Assembly (NCBI GenBank): GCA_002417965.1
Contig: DIDD01000129.1
Span: 1-22,687, forward strand
Reading direction: 5' to 3'
DNA length: 22,687 nucleotides
Origin: Veillonellaceae bacterium UBA5809
GTDB lineage: Bacteria; Bacillota; Negativicutes; Veillonellales; Dialisteraceae
In this document: positions 1-7,753 of the stretch, one piece after another
Numbering within the stretch: the first letter of the stretch is position 1
Layout of the letters: each line of letters begins with the position of its first letter
The notes under the pieces: generated by a model
Database searches by the model: none
What the model saw: only the letters and a program-made list of their open reading frames with translations
Told to the model about the DNA's origin: nothing
Program-made: the position numbers and the translations under genes

Positions 1-52
1 GGAAAAAAGGACAGCCAATACATTACCTTCTGTATTGGCTGTCCTTTTTTCC
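1..52. terminator. Bidirectional intrinsic terminator, 22-bp perfect stem
   Basis: Bases 1-22 and 31-52 are perfect reverse complements around the 8-base loop TTACCTTC. The stem contains a GC-rich core (GGACAGCC) flanked by an A-run on one side and a T-run on the other, so it can terminate transcription in both directions. On the minus strand it would end read-through from the VIT-family gene that stops at 345. The plus-strand partner gene must lie to the left of the window. Confidence 0.85.
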
Positions 53-344
53 TGCATAACCCCTTCCTCTGTCCCGGAGTCAAAAGTTTTCTTCTATTAT
101 AAAACTGCTGAATCTGACTGCGCAGATGACTTAAGATGACTTAAAATGTATTGGCAAATATACATAATAGATTCATGCTCTGCATGAAATTTCAGCTTGT
201 AATATCTGCCGGCTGCACATAAAAACCTTTCCCTCCGGCACACTGTCTGATGGAAAAAATTTTTACCTCTCTGTATGCCCGCTTTATTTCAAATATATAT
301 TTTATATGAAATATTCTTTATGCTATACGGGATACGGGAAAAAA
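53..344. other. AT-rich intergenic stretch with small repeats, no gene
   Basis: No coding region is visible here. The stretch lies between the terminator at 1-52 and the stop of the VIT-family gene. It holds a tandem 10-bp direct repeat (125-144), a short inverted repeat TTCATGC/GCATGAA at 172-188 with a 3-base loop, and an AT-rich imperfect palindrome around 288-314. It may be simply the 3' untranslated region of the minus-strand gene. Confidence 0.5.
125..144. repeat. Tandem direct repeat of GATGACTTAA (2 x 10 bp)
   Basis: GATGACTTAA occurs twice without a gap at 125-134 and 135-144. A 10-bp period places both units on the same face of the helix, as in many response-regulator sites. However, no gene start is visible nearby: the neighbouring gene ends toward it. 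The function is unknown and it may be chance. Confidence 0.45.
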
Positions 345-1220
345 TTACAGATCGACACCGATAAACATTTTGGCAATAAGCCCGATGACAAAAGAGATAG
401 CCGCCACTCCCAGACTAATGCCGGCCATTTCTTTAAACCGAGACCAAAAAGAGGTGGACTGTACCACTGACAGATAAAAAGTAAAAAACAGAATTATCAG
501 GATAACTGTAATAATCATGATGGTAAAGGCCGTGATATACAGACTGTCCGGTAAAATCAAGTACGGCATGACGAGCAGAACCACTGTAATCAAATAGGCA
601 ATTCCTGTATAAAAACTGGATTTCAGAGCGGTACTGCTCCGTTCTGCTCGTTCTGCCAGGTAGTTGGAAGCGGCCATGGAGAGCGTGGCCGCCGCTCCTG
701 TAATCACTGCTGTGAGCGCTACAATCTTCGTTCCTGACAAAGCAAATGTCATACCGGCAATCATGCCCGTTAATTCCACCAAAGCATCGTTAAGACCAAG
801 CACCATGGCTCCCACATACTTCAGTCTTTCTTCATCCACCAGAGTTATCAGCTGATTTTCATGCTCTTCCTCCTGGAGAATAATATCATTGGCTTCCGGA
901 ATTTCGCTGGTAATCTGCGTCAGCTCCCTGACTCCAAAATCTTCCACACGCTCAAACATCTGAATCACGAAGGTTTCCCCCATAATCCAATACAGCAGTT
1001 TAAAAAGAGCAATCTTAATCCGTGAAGGTCCGATATCAATACCTGTAAAATGTTTCCATGTAGCATAATGCTCCCGTTCCACCTGGGCAATTTCAAGGAG
1101 AACATTTCTGTTCTTGTCATTCTTCATCATCGCCGCAATTTCTTCATACAGCACGGCACTGGTGATTTCATCTTTCTGAAAAGCTAAAATTCTTTGCTTC
1201 ACTGATTCTGACAGTTCCAT
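345..1220 (-). CDS. Ferritin-like domain fused to VIT1/CCC1-type membrane transporter
   Basis: This is a 291-residue protein with two parts. Residues about 1-130 are a rubrerythrin/ferritin-like helical domain carrying an ExxH pair (E48-H51 and E117-H120) plus further glutamates (E18, E90/E93), the pattern of a di-iron site. Residues about 131-291 are a VIT1-type membrane domain with roughly five hydrophobic helices, starting with a GLNDALVELTG motif. Known relatives (VIT/CCC1 family, membrane-bound ferritin MbfA) move Fe(II) or Mn(II) out of the cytosol, so iron or manganese detoxification is inferred. The start is the ATG at 1220, because an AGGAGG lies nine bases ahead of it. The in-frame ATG at 1229 directly abuts that AGGAGG and is too close. 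It is separated from the upstream cupin gene by a hairpin and a candidate promoter of its own. Confidence 0.85.
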   Translation of the reverse strand: MELSESVKQRILAFQKDEITSAVLYEEIAAMMKNDKNRNVLLEIAQVEREHYATWKHFTGIDIGPSRIKIALFKLLYWIMGETFVIQMFERVEDFGVRELTQITSEIPEANDIILQEEEHENQLITLVDEERLKYVGAMVLGLNDALVELTGMIAGMTFALSGTKIVALTAVITGAAATLSMAASNYLAERAERSSTALKSSFYTGIAYLITVVLLVMPYLILPDSLYITAFTIMIITVILIILFFTFYLSVVQSTSFWSRFKEMAGISLGVAAISFVIGLIAKMFIGVDL

Positions 1221-1295
1221 TTGAACCATCCTCCTGTCTCTGCGGGAAATTTCTCTGCCGGGTCAAAAGCCCGAAAAAGAATTCCTCTGACCTCC

Positions 1296-1324
1296 ATAGT
1301 AGCGGTCTGTTCTATATTTTGCAA
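1296..1324 (-). promoter_or_regulatory. Candidate sigma-70 promoter for the ferritin/VIT gene
   Basis: On the minus strand TTGCAA (1319-1324) and TACTAT (1296-1301) are separated by 17 bases. The predicted transcript would start near 1289, about 70 bases ahead of the ATG at 1220. Each hexamer matches four to five consensus positions, and no experimental support is available. Confidence 0.45.
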
Positions 1325-1342
1325 GGATGAACGGCAAAATAG

Positions 1343-1385
1343 AAAAAGAATTGACTGCATTGGTTCAAAACCCGGTCCATGCAGT
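1343..1385 (-). terminator. Imperfect terminator after the cupin gene
   Basis: On the minus strand ACTGCAT (1379-1385) pairs with ATGCAGT (1354-1360), and GGTT/AACC continues the stem around the loop with small bulges. The sequence then runs into CAATTCTTTTT. It lies 20 bases after the cupin stop and would separate the lytS-lytT-cupin operon from the VIT gene. Confidence 0.5.
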
Positions 1386-1404
1386 TCATTGTCCTCTGAT
1401 TCTC

Positions 1405-1860
1405 TTATTTCTCTCTTGGCCCGGACTGTCCTTGAAGAAATGAATGGACCGCCGGATTTTCATGCATTTTGCGGAGGTCGTCTTTCGTCGGATAAACAGG
1501 AAAATCTCTCTGGGCATTGACCAGACAAAAAAATCCCAGTTTTTCTCCTTCATCAGCACGAAACTGATGCCATTCCCATGGACGGATGATAATCAGATCC
1601 CCCTCCGATATTCCGCTGACCTGCTGATTCAGAAGTACGTGCCCTTTCCCCCGAAAAATGACAACCATATGCATGTGTTCATGTTTTTCCAGAGATGAGA
1701 AGCCATCCCTGTCCACTTCAAAATAGCGGAACTGCACGGGAAGGTCTCCTTCATGTTCAAAGAGAACCTGTTTCGTTACCGCCCGGAATACTTCCGGATT
1801 CTCTTTGTAAATATGTTTCTCCACGCCCTTCCATGTATAATCAGAAAATTTTTTGATCAT
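1405..1860 (-). CDS. Small single-domain cupin protein
   Basis: This 151-residue protein has one cupin-2-like beta-barrel. The first metal-binding motif is visible as HEHMH near residues 60-64, followed by a glycine-rich turn (RGKGHVLL). The second motif holds the histidine in PWEWHQF near residue 97. There is no DNA-binding domain, so it is not an AraC-type regulator. Cupins of this size may bind a metal and a small sugar, acid or aromatic ligand; the substrate cannot be read from sequence. The start ATG at 1860 has AGAGG eight bases upstream and lies 22 bases after the stop of the LytTR regulator gene, so it is probably co-transcribed with it. It could be a sensor accessory or a metabolic enzyme; both are inference. 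Confidence 0.75.
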   Translation of the reverse strand: MIKKFSDYTWKGVEKHIYKENPEVFRAVTKQVLFEHEGDLPVQFRYFEVDRDGFSSLEKHEHMHMVVIFRGKGHVLLNQQVSGISEGDLIIIRPWEWHQFRADEGEKLGFFCLVNAQRDFPVYPTKDDLRKMHENPAVHSFLQGQSGPREK

Positions 1861-1882
1861 CCTATCTGCCTCTTTTCTGTAT

Positions 1883-2638
1883 TCATTTCATCTGCATAAG
1901 TTGTTTGAAATTCTTCAGATAATGCCTGGATACAGGTATTTCTTCTTTTTCAAAGTGAAAAGGCACCAGAAGAAATGTTTCGTTAAACCATGGAAGAATT
2001 TCTTTAATCATATTCAGGTTGACCACATAGCTTTTATGGGTACGGCAAAATCCGAGATGGCTTAATTCGGATTCTACATCCTTCAAAAGAATTTTGGATT
2101 CCAGAATGCCCCGTGTCGTATAAAATAAAGTACAATTGAATTTTTCTGTTTTTACCAGCACAATTTCTTCTGACGGATTCAAAAGTACAATTTTTTTATC
2201 GGAATAAACAGCAAATTTTTTATGAGGGAATACAATTTCCCCAGAGGTTTTTTTGTCCTGGTCCTGTTCCTTTCCAGAACGGAGCCGGCGGATGGTATCA
2301 GTCACTCTTTCTTCCTTATAAGGTTTCAAAATATAGTCAAAGACTTCCAGTTCAAATGCTTTAATGGCGAACTGGTCAAAACCCGTGGAAAAAACAATTT
2401 TGACATCCAGTCCCAGTTCATTAATATGCTGAGCTGTTTCTATGCCGTTCATCACCGGCATCTCAATATCCATAAAAAGAATATCCACCTGAGGATTTTC
2501 TTTAAGAAAGTCGAGAACTTCCTGACCGTTGGCGCATTCATGAATAACCCGGACTCCCGGAAGTGTCTGCAGAATATATTTCAATTCTGACCGGGCCGGA
2601 ATTTCATCATCAGCCACAACAGCTTTGATTTCAATCAT
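1883..2638 (-). CDS. LytTR-family response regulator
   Basis: This 251-residue regulator has an N-terminal receiver domain (about 1-120) with acidic residues D10, D11 and E12, the phospho-acceptor D57 in FMDIEMP, and K105 in DYILKPY. A C-terminal LytTR DNA-binding domain follows at about 145-250. Regulators of this family usually bind imperfect direct repeats and control membrane, cell-wall or metabolite-uptake genes. An upstream in-frame start would add 31 residues, but the ATG at 2638 has AAGGAGG at ideal spacing and begins with the canonical IKAVVADDE receiver strand. The gene overlaps the end of the kinase gene by 8 bases, a sign of translational coupling, and is followed 22 bases later by the cupin. 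Confidence 0.92.
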   Translation of the reverse strand: MIEIKAVVADDEIPARSELKYILQTLPGVRVIHECANGQEVLDFLKENPQVDILFMDIEMPVMNGIETAQHINELGLDVKIVFSTGFDQFAIKAFELEVFDYILKPYKEERVTDTIRRLRSGKEQDQDKKTSGEIVFPHKKFAVYSDKKIVLLNPSEEIVLVKTEKFNCTLFYTTRGILESKILLKDVESELSHLGFCRTHKSYVVNLNMIKEILPWFNETFLLVPFHFEKEEIPVSRHYLKNFKQLMQMK

Positions 2639-4271
2639 ATGATACCTCCTTGCCATTTTTGGGAATGAGAAAAAAAACCACTGTGCCTTTATTGACCTGA
2701 CTTTGTATATGGAGACCGCTCGCTTTTCCATAAATAGAGAGCAGTCTCTGGTGAACGTTGATCAGCCCGATGGATTTTCGTTCAGGCTGTTCTTTCAGCA
2801 GAGAAGACAGCATCGTTTTAGTCATGCCCACACCATTGTCCTGAACATACATACGGTAATAGCGCGGCAGAGAAATCACCCCAATCTTAACTGTGCCGCC
2901 GTCAGATCTCGGAAGAACTCCGTGCCGGATTGCATTTTCCACCAATGGCTGCAGCAGCAGCGGAGGAATATGGATATCACAGGGAAGCAGATGATATTCC
3001 ACAGAAAGACGGTTCCCGAACCGGGCCTGTTCAATACTTACGTAAGCCCTGATATGATTGATTTCCTCACTCAAAGGGATCATACTGTCCGGGCTGCTCA
3101 GGTTCTGCCGGTAATAATCCCCCAAATTCAGCAGCAGCTGCCGCGCCATAAGGGAATCACTGCGGCAGTAATAACTGATTGTGTTAATGGCATTAAACAA
3201 AAAATGGGGATTAATCTGGGCCTGAAGCATCTTAATTTCAGCCAGTGACATCATACTGGCCTGCTTTTTAAGCCGGTCAAATTCAATGACCATTTCCAGA
3301 ATTCCCTTCATTCCGGTAATCAGTTCCTTTTCAAATCCTGAAAAGGTATGGGCCCCGCTTTTTCTGACAAGCACCTGATCCACGAAAACACTGTTCCCCG
3401 ATACAGGTACGGCCATAATGCCCAGTTCTTCGGGAATTTCATTTTCCGGAAGACGTGACCAACGTTCTATTTCTGCTGTCAGTGCTTCTCCCGTTTCCCC
3501 TTCATTCACAGTCATAGCCTGCACTTTTCCCGCCGCCAGAATCGCAGCCCAGGAAAGTCCCGGTATAGAAGATGCGATAATCTGCGTAACATTTTTGGCA
3601 CTGGCACCTGATACTCCCGATTTTAAAACGTTGAGGATCAGATGCACGGTGCGGAAAGTTGACTTAGCTGCATTTGACAAATCAATTTCACGCTGTTTCA
3701 TGGACCGTTCCAGCATGCCGATAAAAAGTCCTATGGCAATAGAGTTATTAGTAATCATGGATGGTGCCAGTACCTGTACAAAATGGAGCACTCTTTCTGG
3801 AGGGCCTGCAAAAAGGAAAAGAAACATCATGTGAAGGCTTTCAAAAAGAAATCCTATGCCAAAAGCCCATGGCCACATGCGGTGTCTGGACTTAATAAAG
3901 GACGACAGCAGACCCGCCGCAGTCCCCTGCAGAATGGTAATTATCCCGCTGGCCATGGCTGTGAAGGTATCCGGGAAGAACATCCGATGAACCCCTGTGA
4001 TGACGCCTACGCAAAGCCCGACGAATGGGCCTCCGATAATACCGCCCACGATGACTCCGACAGAACGGCTGTTAATGATTCCATCATCTGTCCTGATTCC
4101 CCAGTAGGTTCCCAATATGCCGATCATGGAAAAAACAGCTGCAAAAAGAATTCTGCTTTTCCATGAGGTTACCGTTTCACTGAGGGCCTGACGAAAAACA
4201 TTCGTCTGACTCAGAAGAAAAACAATAAAAATAAAAAGAGAGACTGCCAGCCACAGATGCTGAAATTCCAT
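2631..4271 (-). CDS. LytS-type sensor histidine kinase
   Basis: This is a 546-residue membrane kinase. Residues about 1-190 carry several hydrophobic helices of the 5TM-5TMR_LYT type, including a glycine-rich VGVIVGGIIGGP segment. Residues about 205-335 look like a GAF-type domain. The His_kinase (LytS/YehU) region has the phosphorylation motif QINPHFLFNAIN, with the histidine at about 356, and the ATPase has an N-box (LVENAIRHGV, N near 446) and DNGVGM. It should phosphorylate the regulator encoded immediately downstream. LytS-class kinases are known to sense membrane potential or extracellular pyruvate-like metabolites; the ligand here is unknown, and no lrgAB or pyruvate transporter is in view. 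The start is uncertain: ATG 4271 has a modest AGGACGG upstream, while in-frame ATG 4289 and TTG 4295 are alternatives. Confidence 0.9.
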   Translation of the reverse strand: MEFQHLWLAVSLFIFIVFLLSQTNVFRQALSETVTSWKSRILFAAVFSMIGILGTYWGIRTDDGIINSRSVGVIVGGIIGGPFVGLCVGVITGVHRMFFPDTFTAMASGIITILQGTAAGLLSSFIKSRHRMWPWAFGIGFLFESLHMMFLFLFAGPPERVLHFVQVLAPSMITNNSIAIGLFIGMLERSMKQREIDLSNAAKSTFRTVHLILNVLKSGVSGASAKNVTQIIASSIPGLSWAAILAAGKVQAMTVNEGETGEALTAEIERWSRLPENEIPEELGIMAVPVSGNSVFVDQVLVRKSGAHTFSGFEKELITGMKGILEMVIEFDRLKKQASMMSLAEIKMLQAQINPHFLFNAINTISYYCRSDSLMARQLLLNLGDYYRQNLSSPDSMIPLSEEINHIRAYVSIEQARFGNRLSVEYHLLPCDIHIPPLLLQPLVENAIRHGVLPRSDGGTVKIGVISLPRYYRMYVQDNGVGMTKTMLSSLLKEQPERKSIGLINVHQRLLSIYGKASGLHIQSQVNKGTVVFFLIPKNGKEVSYD

Positions 4272-4389
4272 GGTAACCCGTCCTGCCATACCCAATTTTT
4301 GCCGCCGCCCTTTCCTGATGGTTCCTGAAATAATTCAGGTCCTGCATCTGATCCCTGTTTCTGTGCAACTTATTGTCTTTTTTCCCAGA

Positions 4390-4426
4390 TTCTGCCTGTT
4401 TTCTTTATAATAAAGAAAATGCAGAA
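4390..4426 (-). promoter_or_regulatory. Leader hairpin upstream of lytS-type gene
   Basis: TTCTGC plus TTTTCTTTAT (4390-4395, 4399-4408) pairs with ATAAAGAAAA plus GCAGAA (4410-4419, 4421-4426), giving a long, mostly A-T stem with a very small loop. It falls inside the predicted 5' leader of the lytS-type transcript. It may be a structural or stability element; there is no GC-rich terminator character. Confidence 0.4.
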
Positions 4427-4451
4427 CCACTTCTGCGGAGAAATCATTTAT

Positions 4452-4460
4452 ATTATAGCA
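4452..4460 (-). promoter_or_regulatory. Extended -10 promoter for the lytS-lytT-cupin operon
   Basis: On the minus strand the sequence reads TGCTATAAT, a perfect -10 hexamer preceded by the TGn extension. No good -35 hexamer is seen at the usual distance, as is common for extended -10 promoters. The predicted leader is about 175 bases long up to the ATG at 4271. Confidence 0.5.
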
Positions 4461-4980
4461 TAATTCCCCGCCATCCACTGTGCGGAGGCTTCATCCTCTT
4501 CCGCATAGTCTTCTGCATTTATTATAGGTAAGGAGGTCTTTGCCGGAGAACTGAACAAAAAAGAAAGCGGGCAGACTGCCCGGCAGTTCCTTATAAGCAT
4601 GCGGACTGCCGGGCAGCCCGGCGGTCACCAGACAGAAGAATGTTGACCGCTGCGGCCGTTTTATACAGTCCCGTTTAATTTCTTCTGTGCACTACGTCAG
4701 CTGAATTCTTCCAGGTATCTAAGCGGGCATGAAGATCCGCCGTACCGGGCAGGTACCGCAGTGACCGGAGGTTCTCCTTCCGCACGGCCTGTCATATATA
4801 CACCGGCATCGATGCCCCGGCGCCGGTGCATTTCCTTTCAGGCAGACTTTTACAGCCGGCCGCCGGAATGAAATTCCATTCAGAATTTAGGATTTTCATC
4901 TCATGATTCAATGTTCTGGCAGGGCAGAATGGCATGAGATATCCGGTTTAACACTTGATCGTCCTCCTTTTTGAAACAGT
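4461..4980. other. GC-rich structured intergenic region, no convincing gene
   Basis: There are about 520 bases without a credible coding region. GC is visibly higher than in the flanks. Inverted repeats are frequent: 4574-4590 with 4603-4618 (about 15 pairs, one mismatch and one bulge, both arms containing CTGCC/GGCAG), 4621-4627 with 4644-4650 (GCGGTCA/TGACCGC, perfect), and 4801-4807 with 4822-4828 (CACCGGC/GCCGGTG) enclosing the palindrome GGCATCGATGCC. The stretch ends in a plus-strand intrinsic terminator although no plus-strand gene precedes it. It could be a structured RNA or the remains of a lost gene. I recognised no tmRNA, RNase P, SRP RNA or known riboswitch motif by eye. Confidence 0.4.
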
Positions 4981-5010
4981 GTGCTTTCCCCGCGGGGAAA
5001 GCACTTTTTT
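4981..5010 (+). terminator. Intrinsic terminator (plus strand)
   Basis: GTGCTTTCCCC (4981-4991) pairs perfectly with GGGGAAAGCAC (4994-5004), followed by six T. No matching T-tract exists on the minus strand, so it acts on plus-strand transcripts. No plus-strand gene is seen upstream inside the window. Its T-run supplies the first bases of the next promoter's -35 box. Confidence 0.85.
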
Positions 5011-5038
5011 GCAATGTCAGTCCCGGCCCTGCTATAAT
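5009..5038 (+). promoter_or_regulatory. Promoter for the M18 aminopeptidase gene
   Basis: TTGCAA (5009-5014) and TATAAT (5033-5038) are 18 bases apart, with the TGn extension (TGC) directly before the -10. Transcription would start near 5045, leaving a leader of about 110 bases. A second weaker -10-like TATACT lies near 5117. Confidence 0.6.
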
Positions 5039-5157
5039 AAAAAAGATATTCAAAGAATTCCGGACGCCGGAGACGGCTCTTCTCTGCCCCCCTGTACAAA
5101 TGCAGTTCGGAACTTTATACTATAGTTGTAAATCATTATCAATAGGAGGCTGAAAAA

Positions 5158-6528
5158 ATGGAAACATACAGCAGAACAAAATCTGTCTGGCAGCGCATGA
5201 ACCGGCAGGAACGGGAAGCTGCTGTTCAGTACTGCGAAGGATATAAAGATTTCCTTGATCATTGCCGTACAGAACGGCTGGCCGTAAAGAGAATTATGAA
5301 AGAAGCAGAAGACAGGGGATTTCATCTGCTTTCAGCCCATCAGCCGCTCAAGCCCGGCGACAGGGTCTGCCTGAATCAAAAGGGAAAGTCTGCCGTACTG
5401 GCTGTTATCGGCAGAAAACCCCTCACGGAGGGACTTAAAATTGTCGGTTCCCATATCGATTCCCCCCGTCTTGACTTAAAAGCAAATCCGGTCAATGAAC
5501 AGGACGGCATAGTTTATTTCCGCACCCACTACTACGGGGGCATCAAGAAATACCAGTGGACCTGCATTCCCCTGGCCCTTATAGGTGTCGTCTATACCCG
5601 GGACGGAAAAAAGACAGAAATCAATATCGGAATGGATCCATCTGATCCTGTCTTCTGTATCAGCGACCTGCTGATCCATATGGCCCAGGATCAGATGAAG
5701 AAAACTCTGGCTGACGGAATCACAGGAGAACAGCTGCAGGCTATTGCCGGTATCCATTCTGAAGACAGTCAGAAACCGAAAGAAGCGGTTATGGCCTTGT
5801 TGAAAGAGAAATACGGCATTGAGGAAGAAGACTTCACTTCTGCCGAGCTGGAGCTGGTTCCTGCTGACAAGAGCCGCGACGCGGGGCTGGACCGTTCACT
5901 AATTCTTTCTTACGGACAGGATGACCGTGTCTGCTCTTACGCCAACCTGACCGCAATTTTGAATGCCGAACCCGGTGAGTATACGCAGGTGGCTCTTCTG
6001 ACAGACAAGGAGGAAATCGGTTCTTATGGAAACACAGGCATGGAATCTTCTTACTTTACGACTTTTGTCAAGGAACTGCTGATTGCGGCCGGTTCTTACG
6101 GACCTGCCGCACTGGAGAAGACACTGGCCGCCAGTGAAGTGCTGTCTGCCGATGTCAACTCCTGTCTGGATCCCATGTTCCCCGAAGTAACGGAAAAAGA
6201 TAATTCCGCACTGCTGGGTTACGGCATCTGTGTAACAAAATTCACCGGAGCCCGCGGCAAGTCCGGAAGCAATGACGCCAATGCTGAATATCTGTCTAAA
6301 ATACGGGGCATTTTCAATGAAGCCGGCGTCCCGTGGCAGATCGGCGAGCTGGGAAAGGTAGACCAGGGCGGCGGCGGAACAATTGCTTTTATGATGGCCG
6401 ACTGGGGCTGTGAGGTCGTTGACTGCGGCACCGCCATGCTGTCCATGCATGCGCCTATGGATCTGGTAAGCAAAGCAGATGCATATACTACGTATCTGGC
6501 TTATAAAGCATTTTTTGAAAGCCGCTGA
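5158..6528 (+). CDS. M18-family aminopeptidase (aspartyl aminopeptidase-like)
   Basis: This 456-residue protein has the length and motif order of bacterial M18 metallo-aminopeptidases, which form large cytoplasmic dodecamers and remove N-terminal residues using two metal ions, usually zinc. Visible metal and catalytic motifs are GSHIDSPRLDLK (H99, D101), GQDDRV near residue 254, DKEEIGS (E285/E286), the SADVNS aspartate near 335 and SMHAPMD with the histidine near 430. The start ATG at 5158 has an AGGAGG eight bases upstream. No signal peptide is present, which fits a cytoplasmic peptide-recycling role. The preferred N-terminal residue cannot be read from sequence. The gene stands alone between its own promoter and a bidirectional terminator. 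Confidence 0.93.
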   Translation: METYSRTKSVWQRMNRQEREAAVQYCEGYKDFLDHCRTERLAVKRIMKEAEDRGFHLLSAHQPLKPGDRVCLNQKGKSAVLAVIGRKPLTEGLKIVGSHIDSPRLDLKANPVNEQDGIVYFRTHYYGGIKKYQWTCIPLALIGVVYTRDGKKTEINIGMDPSDPVFCISDLLIHMAQDQMKKTLADGITGEQLQAIAGIHSEDSQKPKEAVMALLKEKYGIEEEDFTSAELELVPADKSRDAGLDRSLILSYGQDDRVCSYANLTAILNAEPGEYTQVALLTDKEEIGSYGNTGMESSYFTTFVKELLIAAGSYGPAALEKTLAASEVLSADVNSCLDPMFPEVTEKDNSALLGYGICVTKFTGARGKSGSNDANAEYLSKIRGIFNEAGVPWQIGELGKVDQGGGGTIAFMMADWGCEVVDCGTAMLSMHAPMDLVSKADAYTTYLAYKAFFESR

Positions 6529-6553
6529 GACATAAGGAGGCTTTCTGTCAGAC

Positions 6554-6608
6554 AAAAAATGTACGGCATATATCTCTGCATCTTGGGATTTGCGCCGTAC
6601 ATTTTTTT
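6554..6608. terminator. Bidirectional terminator between convergent genes
   Basis: AAAAAATGTACGGC (6554-6567) pairs with GCCGTACATTTTTT (6594-6607), giving A- and T-runs on both flanks. It separates the plus-strand aminopeptidase gene, stopping at 6528, from the minus-strand phytase gene, stopping at 6614, and can serve both. Confidence 0.85.
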
Positions 6609-6613
6609 GCTTC

Positions 6614-7615
6614 TTATTTGTCTCCGCCATGAGTCTCCAGCCAGCGTGACCAGGAAATATGGAATCCCTGCGGCTCCTGTTCCTGCACGTATTGATAAAA
6701 AAGCCGGGCCATTTCTGCTTTCTCCCGCTCATAGGGAAGCTTCCATGAACGGGATGTTCCTGCGCTTCCTATATAGGTCACGTCATCCCCGCCGATCAGA
6801 TGCTGCCGGTATATGATATCTCGGAAGGGAACATCAGGGTTTTTTATCATGTCTGTCATGGCCATAAAAGCAGTCGTCCTTCCTTCTCCTTCTTCACAGT
6901 GAAAGTGCAGCCATGCATCGGAAGGAAGCCTGCGGTACAGGGAAATGAATTGGTCTACAGCTTCTTCTGACGGCCATTTATGATCTTCTGACGGGATTCT
7001 GACATACCGGATACCGAGCGGCTGTATGACTTCTTTTTCTGTCGATATCCGGAGTACGGACAGTTGCTCTTCTTTTTTCACTCGCCCGCTCTGCGTCATT
7101 TTATAGGCTATGACATCTTTCCCCATGTTCTGCTGAAGCCGTCCCTCTTCATCTTTCATTATATCTCTGCCCGTCCGGTTCATATTCGCCCAATTGCGGA
7201 ATCCATACCAGCTGACTGCATTTCCGTTGATAAATCCATGGGATTCTTCCCGCAGATCTATATCATAGACAGGTCCGGTATGAAGGCTGTGCAGACACTG
7301 CGCCAGGCTGGTCCATTCTTTTTCCGAAGGCTGTGCGCTCCCTGAAATATGCAGGTCCGCCATACCTTTTTTTGACGGTATATAATCCGGATTCATCTGG
7401 GACTGGTACCGTGATGAAACCGTACCGAACGCATCTCCTGATGTGCGGAAATGGGCAGGCATTCCATCCCGATTCTCCCGGTCCAGACGCAGGACAATGT
7501 CCCCCTCAGCCGGTTTCTGTTCCCCCGCCTTCACTGTCTGAAGAGTCAATACCGCCGCACCCGCCGCCAGCATCACCGCTGCCAGGGGCATCAAGAGATA
7601 TTTTCTATAATTCAT
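6614..7615 (-). CDS. Secreted PTP-like phytase / inositol-polyphosphate phosphatase
   Basis: This 333-residue protein belongs to the cysteine (protein-tyrosine-phosphatase-like) phytases, known from Selenomonas ruminantium, Megasphaera and Mitsuokella. They remove phosphates stepwise from myo-inositol hexakisphosphate. Residues 1-30 form a signal peptide (basic start, long hydrophobic core ending in TVKAGEQ), so it is exported, probably to the periplasm. The general-acid loop is DHKWP (D211). The P-loop is HCEEGEGRTT with nucleophile C240 and R246; the family form I know best is HCEAGVGRTT, so two positions are acidic here. The downstream FMAMTDMI and YRQHLIGG segments also match the family. 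The start ATG at 7615 has AAGG upstream. A weak extended -10 (TATGAT, 7648-7653) lies ahead. The gene is monocistronic. Confidence 0.9.
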   Translation of the reverse strand: MNYRKYLLMPLAAVMLAAGAAVLTLQTVKAGEQKPAEGDIVLRLDRENRDGMPAHFRTSGDAFGTVSSRYQSQMNPDYIPSKKGMADLHISGSAQPSEKEWTSLAQCLHSLHTGPVYDIDLREESHGFINGNAVSWYGFRNWANMNRTGRDIMKDEEGRLQQNMGKDVIAYKMTQSGRVKKEEQLSVLRISTEKEVIQPLGIRYVRIPSEDHKWPSEEAVDQFISLYRRLPSDAWLHFHCEEGEGRTTAFMAMTDMIKNPDVPFRDIIYRQHLIGGDDVTYIGSAGTSRSWKLPYEREKAEMARLFYQYVQEQEPQGFHISWSRWLETHGGDK

Positions 7616-7702
7616 AGATGCGCCTTCTTTCTTATTTTATTGGCTGTATCATACCACAAACGGCCGGAAAGAGTTTTACGAACCGGTAAATAATCTGCTC
7701 CA

Positions 7703-7743
7703 TAAAAAATCAGGGCAGAGAATCTTTAACTCTCTGCCCTGAT
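7703..7743 (-). terminator. Intrinsic terminator after mdcA
   Basis: ATCAGGGCAGAGA (7709-7721) pairs perfectly with TCTCTGCCCTGAT (7731-7743). Reading the minus strand, the stem is followed by six T. It begins ten bases after the mdcA stop and isolates mdcA from the phytase gene. Confidence 0.9.
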
Positions 7744-7753
7744 CATCCGTCTT

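Noticed and set aside
4697..4831. 44-codon reading frame on the minus strand in the GC-rich region
   Set aside because: The start has no correctly spaced ribosome binding site, the composition reflects the GC-rich repeats, and no family resemblance was seen.
5899..6732. 277-residue minus-strand frame
   Set aside because: It lies opposite the M18 aminopeptidase, whose motifs prove the plus strand is coding, and it crosses a terminator. It is an antisense shadow.
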